NCBI GenBank assembly: GCA_017301975.1
Contig: JAFLEI010000010.1
Coordinates: 62,001 to 126,000, forward strand
Direction: 5' to 3'
Origin: Verrucomicrobiota bacterium
GTDB lineage: Bacteria > Verrucomicrobiota > Verrucomicrobiia > Verrucomicrobiales > Verrucomicrobiaceae
Length of the DNA: 64,000 bases
Shown here: one piece after another, positions 1 through 8,188 of the stretch
Numbering within the stretch: position 1 is the first letter of the stretch
Layout of the letters: every line of letters starts with the position of its first letter
Position numbers and translations under genes: made by a program
The notes under the pieces: generated by a model
Seen by the model: only the letters and a program-made list of their open reading frames with translations
The model's database searches: none
What the model was told of the DNA's origin: nothing

Positions 1-121
1 AGCCGATGGAGAGAAACTGCGCCAGCGCGCCGATGGTATTGCCCCCGCCGAGCAGCACGGAGAGCATGACATAAACGGCGCCGAGGCCGCCCAGGAAAAC
101 AATGAAAGCCCTGCTTTGCAT
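1..121 (-). CDS. Membrane protein, N-terminal fragment (runs off left edge)
   Basis: Only the first 40 codons are in the window. The ATG lies 8 bases after the stop codon of the flippase gene, so the two are probably co-transcribed. The visible peptide begins MQSRAFIVFLGG and contains one long hydrophobic stretch rich in Gly, Val and Leu, which fits an N-terminal transmembrane helix. Its place at the end of a heptose/flippase operon suggests a membrane protein of envelope polysaccharide assembly such as an O-antigen ligase or polymerase, but 40 residues are too few to name a family. No clear ribosome binding site is visible. Confidence 0.5.
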   Translation of the reverse strand, partial: MQSRAFIVFLGGLGAVYVMLSVLLGGGNTIGALAQFLSIG

Positions 122-129
122 AAAAAAAA

Positions 130-1431
130 TCAGGAGTGCAGCAGCGAGCGCATGCGCAGCAACGTGAAACGCGGCAGGCCCATGAACGCACGAGTCAAGA
201 GGCCGGAGACGTTCAGGCGGAGCCAGGGTGAGAGATAGGTCCACACCACCCAGGCCAGCGTGTAGGAAACGAGCGTGGCCCAGGCCGCGCCGACGCCTCC
301 ATGAGCGGGGATCCAGAGCATGTTCAGCCATGCGTTCACCACCACGGCAGCGATGACGGACGGGAGGTTCGCGGCCAGCCTGTCCTCCACGGTCAGAATC
401 TGCGTGCGGGCGATGCCGATGGCATAGGGAATGAAGGCCCAGGCATGCACGCGCAGCATTTCAGAACTGCGGTTGAATTCATCACCGAAAGCAAAAGACA
501 TCCACGGCGAGAGGAGAAGCAATCCGGCTGCCACGGCAAAGGCGAGCACAACTGACGCGGAAAAGTAATCAATGACGCTTTTTTCAAAACGTGCGGCCGT
601 GCTCTGGCGATCCTGCATCAGCCGTGGCAGAAACAGCGTGGCAAGGATGCCAGGCATGAAGTAGGCCATTTCAGAAACGCGAACGGCGGCACCGTAGATG
701 CCGGCCTCCTGAGTGCCGCGCAGCCATTCGATCATCATGGTATCGAGACGAAACAGCAGGATCAACGCAGCCTGGGAGGCGAGTTCAGGCCAGGACCGGC
801 TGACAAGGGTAAAGGCACGTGAGAAATGAAAGGCGTCCCATTTGACGCTGCCACCGCAGCGATGGAAAACGGACGCACAGAGAGAGATAAAGATCCAGCC
901 TTCAAGCGCATACGTCAGGGCAAAAAACCACAGCGGCGCCCGACACCCAATGCCCGCCGCAATGCAGGCGGCGCTGATGACAAAGCCGATGAACTGGGCG
1001 AGAACGGTCTGAGAGACGCGCCCGTGAGCCTCCAGCCATGAGAGGATTTCGGTGGCGGGGTTGGTAAGCAGCTGTGTGCCATAGACAACGAGCAGAAGCG
1101 CGCCTTCCGGTTTGCGCCAGCCGATCCAGGCGAGCAATCCGACGAATAGAGATGCGGAAACAATGAGCCGGGCCGTGATCGTGACACCGAGCACGGCGGA
1201 TTGATCCGCATCCTGCTTCATGAGTTCGCGAACGGTGTAGCGGGCAAATCCAAGTTCGCCCACGCTCAGGAGAACCGACACCACAGCCATGGCGACTGCG
1301 ATCTGGCCGAAGCCGCTGCCGCCCAGGTAACGCGCGAGCGCACAGGTGAGCACGAAACTCAACAAAAGGCGTGCCACGCGCAGCGTCGTCGCCAGCGAAA
1401 ACGTTTTGAGGATGTGACTGCCAGCGGCCAT
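130..1431 (-). CDS. Polysaccharide flippase, Wzx/RfbX-like (MOP superfamily)
   Basis: This 433-residue integral membrane protein has about a dozen hydrophobic segments. Its N-terminus has the pattern of O-antigen flippases: a short amphipathic start, then TLRVARLLLSF, then LARYLGGSGFGQIAVA and a GELGFARYTVRE segment. Such proteins move lipid-linked oligosaccharides across the inner membrane in O-antigen, capsule or exopolysaccharide export. The length is normal for the family. It follows the phosphoheptose isomerase gene after 21 bases and precedes another membrane protein, so it is probably the third or fourth gene of an envelope operon. The transported sugar cannot be deduced. Confidence 0.85.
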   Translation of the reverse strand: MAAGSHILKTFSLATTLRVARLLLSFVLTCALARYLGGSGFGQIAVAMAVVSVLLSVGELGFARYTVRELMKQDADQSAVLGVTITARLIVSASLFVGLLAWIGWRKPEGALLLVVYGTQLLTNPATEILSWLEAHGRVSQTVLAQFIGFVISAACIAAGIGCRAPLWFFALTYALEGWIFISLCASVFHRCGGSVKWDAFHFSRAFTLVSRSWPELASQAALILLFRLDTMMIEWLRGTQEAGIYGAAVRVSEMAYFMPGILATLFLPRLMQDRQSTAARFEKSVIDYFSASVVLAFAVAAGLLLLSPWMSFAFGDEFNRSSEMLRVHAWAFIPYAIGIARTQILTVEDRLAANLPSVIAAVVVNAWLNMLWIPAHGGVGAAWATLVSYTLAWVVWTYLSPWLRLNVSGLLTRAFMGLPRFTLLRMRSLLHS

Positions 1432-1452
1432 GAAGGACGCGAAACGCGGGCT

Positions 1453-2034
1453 TTAAGCCGCCGCGAAGCTTTGCTCCGCGACATCGCAGAGGAGATGCCC
1501 GATGAGGAGGTGGCATTCCTGAACGCGTGCGGTAACTGCGGAAGGTGCTTTGAAGCTCAGCGTAGCTTCAGCCGCGCAATCCGCGCCTTTTTCACCGGTG
1601 AAGGCGATGGTGACACAGCCGCGTTTGTTCGCAGCCTGAAGGCCGAGGAGGACATTTTTGCTGGTGCCAGAGGTGGAGATGCCGAGGACGACATCGCCGG
1701 GCTGGGCGAGCGCCTCGATCTGACGCGAGAAGACGGTGTCATAACCGAAATCGTTGCTGTGCGCAGTGAGGATGGAGGTGTCGGTGGTCAGGGCGAGACC
1801 AGCGAGAGCCGGGCGATTGATGCGGTAACGCACGACAAGCTCGGCGGCGAGATGCTGCGCATCGGCGGCGCTGCCACCATTGCCGAAGAAGATGATTTTT
1901 TTACCGTCTTTGAGCGCGGTGAGCCAGGCGGCGGCCAGTGGAGCGATCTGATCGCTCATCGCGCTCAACTTGGCGATGGCGGCCTGGTGTTCGCTGAGGT
2001 GCGTTTGAAAGAGAGAGGAAAAATCGGTGCTCAT
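1453..2034 (-). CDS. gmhA: Phosphoheptose isomerase (sedoheptulose-7-phosphate isomerase)
   Basis: This 193-residue SIS-domain protein converts sedoheptulose 7-phosphate to D-glycero-D-manno-heptose 7-phosphate, the first step toward ADP-heptose for the LPS inner core or S-layer glycans. The sugar-phosphate motif GNGGSAADAQH lies at residues 51-61 and STSGTSKN at 120-127. His61, Glu65, Gln172 and His180 match, even in numbering, the zinc and catalytic residues of the E. coli enzyme. The start codon overlaps the stop of the heptose kinase gene by one base (TGATG), which indicates translational coupling. The length is typical. Confidence 0.93.
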   Translation of the reverse strand: MSTDFSSLFQTHLSEHQAAIAKLSAMSDQIAPLAAAWLTALKDGKKIIFFGNGGSAADAQHLAAELVVRYRINRPALAGLALTTDTSILTAHSNDFGYDTVFSRQIEALAQPGDVVLGISTSGTSKNVLLGLQAANKRGCVTIAFTGEKGADCAAEATLSFKAPSAVTARVQECHLLIGHLLCDVAEQSFAAA

Positions 2035-3026
2035 CAGGATGAAAAGGCTGCCAGGAGTTCGTCTGGCGTCAATGTGGCGGTGCCGAGCTTGCCAACGACG
2101 ATGCCGCTGGCGTGATTCGAAATTTCAGCGGCTTCGAGCAGGCTGTGGCCACTGGCGAGAGCGAGTGTGAGGAGGGCGATGGCGGTATCGCCCGCGCCTG
2201 AGACGTCAAACACCTCACGGGCGCGTGTTGGGATATGGTGTGGGGGCTTGCCGCGCTCAAAGAGCATCATGCCCTGCTCCCCAAGGGTGACGAGGATACT
2301 GGCGACGTTCCATTTGGCGAGGAGGACGCGACCGACTTCGAGCAGTTCCGTGTTTTCGAGCGGGGCCTCGGGCAGCAGGTGGTCTTCGAGACCGGCGGCG
2401 GCAAAGGCTTCGAGACGGTTTGGCTTCACGAGCGAAACGCCGGCCCAGGGCAAGGGATTGCGCGGTGAGGGATCGACGGTGACGATGAGCCTGTGCTCGG
2501 CGGCGATCTTTGCGACCAGCCGCATGAGCTGCTCGGTCATGAAACCCTTGCCATAATCTTCCAGGATGATGGCGTCGAGATTGGGTGCGAGATCGCGCAG
2601 ACGCTGCTCCACCTCGATGAGTTCGGAGGCGGTCAGCGGAAGCAGTTTTTCGCGATCGACCCGGACAATCTGCTGCTGACGCGCGGAGACGCGTGCTTTG
2701 GAAATGGTGGGAAGTGTTTCATGCACCAGCAGAGGGGCGGGATCGACCCTGTCTTCGATCAGGAGAGCGCGGAGCTTGTCTGCGGCCATGTCCTTGCCGA
2801 CACGGCCCATGAGATGGGTGTTCGGAGAGAAGGGCGAGATGTTGCGGGCGACGTTGGCGGCGCCACCGGGATAGAATTCTTCACGGGTGACTTCGACAAT
2901 GGGGACGGGGGCCTCCGGCGAAATGCGGCGAACATGGCCCCAGATGAAGTGGTCGAGCATGACATCTCCCACCACGAGGATGCGGCCCTGTGCGAGGCGC
3001 TGGAGGTGATCGCGGGTGAAGGTCAT
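2034..3026 (-). CDS. hldA: D-glycero-beta-D-manno-heptose-7-phosphate kinase (HldE kinase-domain type)
   Basis: This 330-residue PfkB-family kinase phosphorylates heptose 7-phosphate at C1 on the way to ADP-heptose. The sugar-binding motif GGAANVARN is at residues 54-62, and the ATP-site motif DVSGAGDTA is near 274-282 with Asp280 as the likely catalytic base. It corresponds to the N-terminal kinase half of bifunctional HldE. No cytidylyltransferase domain is fused, so a separate HldC-type adenylyltransferase and a GmhB phosphatase must lie elsewhere. It overlaps the upstream DAHP synthase gene by 4 bases (ATGA) and gmhA by 1 base, so the three are coupled. Confidence 0.9.
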   Translation of the reverse strand: MTFTRDHLQRLAQGRILVVGDVMLDHFIWGHVRRISPEAPVPIVEVTREEFYPGGAANVARNISPFSPNTHLMGRVGKDMAADKLRALLIEDRVDPAPLLVHETLPTISKARVSARQQQIVRVDREKLLPLTASELIEVEQRLRDLAPNLDAIILEDYGKGFMTEQLMRLVAKIAAEHRLIVTVDPSPRNPLPWAGVSLVKPNRLEAFAAAGLEDHLLPEAPLENTELLEVGRVLLAKWNVASILVTLGEQGMMLFERGKPPHHIPTRAREVFDVSGAGDTAIALLTLALASGHSLLEAAEISNHASGIVVGKLGTATLTPDELLAAFSS

Positions 3027-4087
3027 TTGCTGCGGCGGGCGCGGACGGCGGCGGCGAGTTCCTCAAGCATGGCTTCCGTGGTTTCCCAGGAAACACAGGC
3101 GTCGGTGATGCTCTGGCCGTAGGTGAGCGGCTGGCCGGGCTTGGTGTCCTGGCGGCCTTCGACGAGATGGCTCTCAATCATGACGCCGGTGATGGCGGTG
3201 CTGCCTGCGGAGATTTGTTCAGCGATGGAGGCGGAGGCGATGGGCTGCTTGCGGTAGTCCTTGAGGCTGTTGCCGTGGCTGCAGTCCACCATGACGCTGG
3301 CGGGCAGGCCCCGTGCGGTGAGCTGGTCCGCGACGGTCTTGATGGAGGCCGCATCGAAATTGGTGCCGGCTTTGCCACCGCGCAGGATGACGTGGCAGGC
3401 GTTGTTGCCCTTGGTGTTCACGATGGCGGCGACGCCGTCCTTGGTGACAGAGAGGAAGCAGTGCTGGCCTTTGGCGGCCTCGATGGCATCCAGCGCGACC
3501 TGGATGCCCCCATCAGTGCCGTTCTTGAAACCGACGGGCATGGAGAGGCCGGAGGCGAGCTGGCGATGCACCTGGCTTTCCGTGGTGCGTGCGCCAATGG
3601 CACCCCAGGCAACCACGTCAGCAATGTACTGCGGTGTGATCACATCGAGAAATTCGGTGCCGGCGGGCACGCCACGTTTGGTGAGCTTGATTAGGAGATC
3701 GCGCGCGCCACGGAGGCCGCCGTTGATGTCGAAGGAGCCATCGAGATGAGGATCATTGATGAAGCCCTTCCAGCCGACGGTGGTGCGGGGCTTTTCAAAA
3801 TAGACGCGCATGACGATTTCCAGATCGGCACCGTATTTCTGGCGAGCCTGAATGATGTGCTGGGCGTATTCGAGGGCCGACTTGGTATCGTGAATGGAGC
3901 AGGGGCCGACGACGACGAGAAGGCGGTCATCCTTCAAGGTGAGGATGGCTTCGGCGCGTTTGCGTGAGTCTTCGATGAAGGCGGATTCCTGCTCTCCGAG
4001 ACGAAACTCGTGCATGAGCAGAGCAGGCTGGATGAGGGGAAGGATTTCAGCGACGCGGAGGTCGTCTGTAGGGTGCGAATGGCTCAC
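3023..4087 (-). CDS. aroG: 3-deoxy-7-phosphoheptulonate (DAHP) synthase, class I AroG/AroF type
   Basis: This 354-residue enzyme condenses phosphoenolpyruvate and erythrose 4-phosphate to DAHP, the first committed step of the shikimate pathway. The metal-binding VVGPCSIHD motif places Cys63 correctly, followed by RVYFEKPRTTVGWKG and GARTTESQVHRQ. The other metal ligands are recognisable as His271 in DCSHGNS, Glu305 in IESH and Asp329. The start is a GTG; the first internal Met is residue 25, which would remove conserved N-terminal sequence. It is the first gene of the heptose operon. Which aromatic amino acid regulates it cannot be judged by eye. Confidence 0.93.
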   Translation of the reverse strand: MSHSHPTDDLRVAEILPLIQPALLMHEFRLGEQESAFIEDSRKRAEAILTLKDDRLLVVVGPCSIHDTKSALEYAQHIIQARQKYGADLEIVMRVYFEKPRTTVGWKGFINDPHLDGSFDINGGLRGARDLLIKLTKRGVPAGTEFLDVITPQYIADVVAWGAIGARTTESQVHRQLASGLSMPVGFKNGTDGGIQVALDAIEAAKGQHCFLSVTKDGVAAIVNTKGNNACHVILRGGKAGTNFDAASIKTVADQLTARGLPASVMVDCSHGNSLKDYRKQPIASASIAEQISAGSTAITGVMIESHLVEGRQDTKPGQPLTYGQSITDACVSWETTEAMLEELAAAVRARRSK

Positions 4088-4502
4088 GGTAGAAAGGGGG
4101 CAGAAAGAGGGCGCGCAGAATGGCGGAATCTGGCGGCGGAGGAAACCGAAAGTTGCGGGAAGATGCGAATTCGCGGTAACGCGGCAAGCTGCCGCCCGTG
4201 GTGCCGATCACTCAGGCACCACCGCAGGTCGATGGGATGGGGATGCGCACAGGACGCAGGCAAGTGGGGCCAAGGGTGGGAAACCACGCATAGCAAATAT
4301 GCCAATTACGGAAATTTGACATAGATTAGGTATTTTAGCAAAGCTAAATATCAATTGCACGCCTAGTGCGAGCCCGGCCCGCTGCCTTGTTCCTCGCTTT
4401 CAGGCTAGGGCCATGAGCCTGCCGCAGTTCTATAACGGTTCGGCATACTTCTCATGCCAACGGTCTATTCGCAGGTTGCCAACATTCACCCTATCCTGTG
4501 AA
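4088..4502. other. Divergent intergenic region between DAHP synthase and ABC importer
   Basis: This 415-base gap lies between a minus-strand GTG start and the plus-strand ABC substrate-binding protein. The part near 4286-4350 is clearly more AT-rich than the rest. It holds a TTGACA hexamer at 4316-4321 and two short inverted repeats: GCATA/TATGC at 4288-4302 and TTTAGC/GCTAAA at 4334-4348. No well-spaced -10 box follows the TTGACA, so no promoter is claimed. A reading frame continuous with the binding protein extends back to 4413, but the lipoprotein signal starting at 4503 argues that this extension is untranslated. No RNA gene was recognised. Confidence 0.6.
4334..4348. promoter_or_regulatory. 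Inverted repeat upstream of ABC importer operon
   Basis: TTTAGC and GCTAAA are perfect 6-base arms around AAA, inside a locally AT-rich stretch about 155 bases upstream of the chosen start of the substrate-binding protein and 13 bases after a TTGACA hexamer. It could be an operator controlling importer expression. No regulator gene is adjacent and the repeat is short, so this is only a candidate. Confidence 0.3.
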
Positions 4503-5648
4503 ATGAACTTCACACGCCTGCCTCTATTGATGACCCTCCTCAGCGTCCCTTTCTGGGCAGGCTGTAAAAAAGGAGAAGGAGCAGCGGAAACAACGTCAGA
4601 GGGTCTGACCAAAATCAAGATCGGCTACATTGGCCTGACCTGCGAAGCCCCCCTTTTCGTGGCCAAGGAGCAGGGATACTTCAAGGAGTTCGGCTTGGAG
4701 GCTGAGATGGTGAAATGTGAGTGGTCACAGTTCAAAGATGTCCTGGGTCTTGGTGGCTTCCATCTAGCCCATCAACCCGTCATGGCCTACCTGAAGCCCA
4801 TCGAGCAGGGCATGGATGTGAAGATGACCGCGGGTGTGCATCTGGGGTGCCTGCGTGTGCAGGCCCCCGTCAACGGGAAGATCAACACCATCCAAGATCT
4901 GCGGGGCAAGCGCATCGGCGTTCCCGGCATGGGCACCCCGCCCTTCATCTTTGCCAATCGCGTGCTGGGTGACAATAAAATCGACGCGAAAACGGAGGTG
5001 GAATGGAAGATTTTCCCATCCGCCGAGCTGGGTCTGGCTCTCGAAAAAGGCGAGGTGGACGCCATCGCCAACGCGGAGCCGATCGGAACCATGCTGCTAG
5101 GCGAGAAGAAGGTGAAGACCATTGCCGACCAGGCGGTGGACCCGCCCTATGCCGGAGAATACTGCTGTGCCGTGCTGATGAACGGCAAGTATGTGGCCAA
5201 CAACGCTGCTGCCAGCGCAGCCGCCACCAAGGCCGTCCTAAAAGGGGCCAAATGGGTGGAGACCAATCCCCGCGCGACGGCGCGCATGTCGATTTTGAAG
5301 GGGTACATTGCTTCCAGTCCTGAATTGAACACCCAAGTGCTGAGCCAGCTGCGCTATGTACCAAGCATCTCTGGCGGTGAGAAGGCGGTGCTATCCGCCG
5401 CCGAAAGCATGAAACGCGCAAGCATGCTCAGCGACACGACGGACCTTCAAAAGCTTTCTGCCAGCGTCTTTGTGAAACTTGAAGGTCTGACCGATGAATG
5501 GGTGTCCGGCCTGAAAGTGGAAAAGGTGGCCTTTGGCCAAGTGCCACCTGATCAGGCGATGCGTGTGGCCATGGAAATGTATGCCTGCGGCGGGCATCTG
5601 CTGCTCAAAACCTGCTGTGACGACACTACCCTGGTGGTAACCAAATAA
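4503..5648 (+). CDS. ABC importer substrate-binding lipoprotein, NitT/TauT (NrtA/SsuA) type
   Basis: This 381-residue periplasmic binding protein is lipid-anchored. The start at 4503 yields a signal peptide, MNFTRLPLLMTLLSVP, ending in the lipobox FWAGC; the in-frame ATG at 4413 would bury that signal. The mature part begins with the KIGYIGL...PLFVAKEQGYFKEFGL pattern typical of nitrate/taurine/sulfonate binding proteins (NMT1-like fold), followed by DLRGKRIGVPG. It is unusually rich in cysteine for this family: nine in the mature chain including the lipobox Cys, with CC pairs in EYCC and KTCC. The permease and ATPase genes follow directly. The substrate is unknown; a thiol, metal or sulfur ligand is possible but unproven. 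Confidence 0.85.
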   Translation: MNFTRLPLLMTLLSVPFWAGCKKGEGAAETTSEGLTKIKIGYIGLTCEAPLFVAKEQGYFKEFGLEAEMVKCEWSQFKDVLGLGGFHLAHQPVMAYLKPIEQGMDVKMTAGVHLGCLRVQAPVNGKINTIQDLRGKRIGVPGMGTPPFIFANRVLGDNKIDAKTEVEWKIFPSAELGLALEKGEVDAIANAEPIGTMLLGEKKVKTIADQAVDPPYAGEYCCAVLMNGKYVANNAAASAAATKAVLKGAKWVETNPRATARMSILKGYIASSPELNTQVLSQLRYVPSISGGEKAVLSAAESMKRASMLSDTTDLQKLSASVFVKLEGLTDEWVSGLKVEKVAFGQVPPDQAMRVAMEMYACGGHLLLKTCCDDTTLVVTK

Positions 5649-5660
5649 GCTCCTCTGCTT

Positions 5661-6677
5661 GTGAAAGAATCCGTACTTCCCAACCCTGCAACGGCCAGTT
5701 TATTGCCAGCAGACGTTCCTTTGAAGGCCCCACCCCTCTCATGGCGGACCATGGCCGGCCTTGCAGCGTCGGCGGTGGCCGCCCTGGCCGTTCACCTGCT
5801 GATCTCCGGCGGGGAACCTCCGGCCGAAACTCAAGCCTTCACGGTGTTCACGGCGATTCTGCTGGTCCTCGTACTGCTGGCTCTGGCGTCTCAGTTCTTT
5901 TGGTCGGGCCTCCGGCAGAGGCTGCGTGAGACCGGGCCCATCATCGCTGCAGCCTTGGTGCTGATCGTCTTGTGGGAGATCATAACCACGGGTATTCGTT
6001 TGCTACCCCTGCCCTATTTTCCGAGCCCGGCGCGTGTCATCCAGAGCATGATTGATGATCGCATCATGATCTGGGACAGCACCTGGCATTCGCTGAGTCT
6101 CCTGCTGGGCGGTTATGCCATGGGCGTTTGCGCAGGGGTGATTTCCGGGGTGTGCATCGGCTGGTTTTCTCCGGTGCGCTACTGGGGTATGCCCGTCCTG
6201 AAAGTGGTAGGGCCGATCCCTGCCACAGCATGGATTCCGCTGGCCTTGGTGGTTTCGCCTTCTGCGGTGATTTCCGCCACCTGCCTCATCGCTCTGGCTG
6301 TGTGGTTCCCAGTCACGATGCTCACGGCCTCCGGCATTTCAAACACGCGTGTGTCTTATCTGGATGTAGCCCGCACGCTGGGAGCAAAACCCGGCTTTTT
6401 GATCTTTCGCGTCGCCATCCCCGCGGCCATGCCCAATATTTTCATTGGGTTGTTCATGGGTCTGGGCTCAGCCTTCCTGACGCTGGTGGTCGCAGAGACG
6501 GTAGGGGTCAAATCCGGCCTGGGCTGGTACCTGAGCTGGGCCAGAGAATGGGCCGAATACGGCAAGGTCTATGCCGCTCTCGTGATCATGGCTGTGTTCT
6601 TTTCCTCAATCATGTCTCTGCTTTTCAAAGTTCGTGACCGTGTCCTGGTATGGCAAAAAGGAGTGATCAAATGGTGA
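5661..6677 (+). CDS. ABC importer permease, NitT/TauT (SsuC/TauC) type
   Basis: This 338-residue inner-membrane protein belongs to the BPD-transp-1 permease family. After a non-conserved stretch of about 30 residues there are two extra hydrophobic segments, then the usual core of about six helices. The EAA loop region reads VARTLGAKPGFLIFRVAIPAA, which couples to the ATPase. It is longer than the usual 250-270 residues because of the N-terminal segments. The start is a GTG 12 bases after the binding-protein stop; an ATG at 5751 is possible but would lose the first helix. Its end overlaps the ATPase gene by 7 bases. Confidence 0.85.
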   Translation: MKESVLPNPATASLLPADVPLKAPPLSWRTMAGLAASAVAALAVHLLISGGEPPAETQAFTVFTAILLVLVLLALASQFFWSGLRQRLRETGPIIAAALVLIVLWEIITTGIRLLPLPYFPSPARVIQSMIDDRIMIWDSTWHSLSLLLGGYAMGVCAGVISGVCIGWFSPVRYWGMPVLKVVGPIPATAWIPLALVVSPSAVISATCLIALAVWFPVTMLTASGISNTRVSYLDVARTLGAKPGFLIFRVAIPAAMPNIFIGLFMGLGSAFLTLVVAETVGVKSGLGWYLSWAREWAEYGKVYAALVIMAVFFSSIMSLLFKVRDRVLVWQKGVIKW

Positions 6678-7444
6678 CATCATCTGTTGAAGGTTCGTCG
6701 GTTAGCGTGCGTGACGTGAGGCAGCATTTCCTGTCTCCGGAGCAGGTGCGATTCTGCGCTCTGGACACGGTGTCTCTGGAGGCCAAGGCGGGTGAGTTCA
6801 TCTCCTTCGTGGGCCCCAGCGGCTGTGGCAAATCCACGCTGCTGCGTCTCATCGCCGGCCTGGCCGCGCCAAGTTCTGGCGAGGTGCTGGTGGGCAATGA
6901 AAAAATCTCCGGCCCCAGCGCGGAGCGCGGTCTGGTATTTCAAGACCCCAACCTTTTCCCCTGGCTGAGCGTGCGGCAGAACATCCAGTCCGGCCTGGTC
7001 GCCCGGGGTGTGCTGTCCCGCAAGAAGCATGAGGTGGATGAATTCATCCATCTCGTCGGCCTCGAAAGCTTTGCCAACGCCTATCCCCACCACCTTTCCG
7101 GCGGCATGGCCCAGCGTGTGGCACTGGCGCGGGCGCTGATCAACCACCCCAAGGTGCTGCTGCTCGACGAACCACTCGGCGCGCTGGACGCCTTCACCCG
7201 CATGCGCATGCAGGACGAGGTTTTGCGCATCTGGCAGGGGCGCGGGACCACCATGCTGCTGGTCACCCATGACATTGATGAGGCCATCTACATGAGCGAC
7301 TCCATTGTGCTCATGAGCCCGCGGCCCGGGCGCATTGAGCGTATCATCCCTGTGAACATTCCCCGTCCGCGCGACCGCGCCAGCCCCGAGTTTCTCCGCC
7401 TGCGGGGTGAGATTTTGGAACTGCTGCACTTTGCCGGGCATTGA
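6671..7444 (+). CDS. ABC importer ATP-binding protein, NitT/TauT (SsuB/TauB) type
   Basis: This 257-residue cytoplasmic ATPase powers the importer. Walker A GPSGCGKST is at residues 48-56, followed by the Q-loop (FQDPNLFPW), the signature LSGGMAQRVALARAL, Walker B VLLLDEPLGALD and the switch histidine in LLVTHD. An ATG at 6650 is in frame, but an AGGAG ribosome binding site at 6659-6663 sits 7 bases before the ATG at 6671, so the later start is preferred. The binding protein, permease and ATPase are tightly packed and form one operon. Confidence 0.92.
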   Translation: MVTSSVEGSSVSVRDVRQHFLSPEQVRFCALDTVSLEAKAGEFISFVGPSGCGKSTLLRLIAGLAAPSSGEVLVGNEKISGPSAERGLVFQDPNLFPWLSVRQNIQSGLVARGVLSRKKHEVDEFIHLVGLESFANAYPHHLSGGMAQRVALARALINHPKVLLLDEPLGALDAFTRMRMQDEVLRIWQGRGTTMLLVTHDIDEAIYMSDSIVLMSPRPGRIERIIPVNIPRPRDRASPEFLRLRGEILELLHFAGH

Positions 7445-7512
7445 GGAGAATGCATGCCCCAAGGGGGCAGGACCGCAGGTACGAGACGCGCGGTGCCGCG
7501 TGCAGACAAAAA

Positions 7513-7540
7513 CAAAGGGCGGACTCGCGTCCGCCCTTTG
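7513..7540 (-). terminator. Rho-independent terminator of rpsB-tsf
   Basis: Perfect 12-base arms (CAAAGGGCGGAC and its complement) flank a TCGC loop. Read on the minus strand the stem is followed directly by TTTTTG, so it is a canonical terminator for the rpsB-tsf transcript, about 30 bases after the tsf stop. On the plus strand no T-tract follows, although the hairpin lies about 70 bases after the ABC ATPase stop and could still slow plus-strand transcription. Confidence 0.88.
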
Positions 7541-7568
7541 AAAGGTGATATGTAACTGACAGGATCTC

Positions 7569-8165
7569 TTAGAGGTCTTCACCCACGGCGTAGCGCACGA
7601 AACGGCGCACGACGAGGTTCTCACCCAGTTCGGTGATCTTGCCTTTGATCAGATTCGCGATGGTGAGATCGGGATCTTTGATGAAGGCTTGTTCCATGAG
7701 GCAGTTGTCGGCAAAGAATTTCTCCATTTTGCCGTCCACGATCTTGTCCACAATGTTGGCGGGCTTGCCTTTGACAAGCTCGGCTCCGATCTCGCGCTCC
7801 TTGGCGATGAGGTCCGCAGGGACGTCTTCGCGCTGGAGGTAGCGAGGGTTCGAAGCGGCGATGTGAAGGGAGATGTCCTTCACCAGGGCCTGGAAGTTGT
7901 CGTTGCGAGCGACGAAGTCGGTTTCGCAGTTCACTTCGATGAGCACGCCGATGCGGCCTGCCATGTGGATGTAGGAGGCGATGATGCCTTCCTTCGTCTG
8001 GCGGTCGGCCTTCTTCTCGGCCTTGATGGTGCCACTTTTGCGGAGGATGGTTTCAGCCTTCTCAAGGTCGCCTTCGGCTTCCGTGAGAGCTTTTTTGCAT
8101 TCCATCATGCCTGCGTTGGTCTTTTCACGCAGGGTCATGACGAGTTTAGCGGAGATTTCAGCCAT
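7569..8165 (-). CDS. tsf: Elongation factor Ts
   Basis: This 198-residue EF-Ts exchanges GDP for GTP on EF-Tu during translation. The N-terminal UBA-like helix bundle has VMTLREKTNAGMMECKKAL, and the EF-Tu-contacting core motif TDFVARN is at residues 82-88. The protein is of the short type (about 200 residues, as in Thermus) rather than the 280-residue enterobacterial type, so it has a single core half. It follows rpsB after 23 bases, the classical rpsB-tsf arrangement, and is closed by a strong terminator. Confidence 0.96.
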   Translation of the reverse strand: MAEISAKLVMTLREKTNAGMMECKKALTEAEGDLEKAETILRKSGTIKAEKKADRQTKEGIIASYIHMAGRIGVLIEVNCETDFVARNDNFQALVKDISLHIAASNPRYLQREDVPADLIAKEREIGAELVKGKPANIVDKIVDGKMEKFFADNCLMEQAFIKDPDLTIANLIKGKITELGENLVVRRFVRYAVGEDL

Positions 8166-8188
8166 GTGTCGGTTGGGGGGTGAAAGGG

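Noticed and set aside
1201..2115. Plus-strand open frame of 304 codons
   Set aside because: It lies antisense across the flippase and gmhA genes, both of which are supported by conserved motifs.
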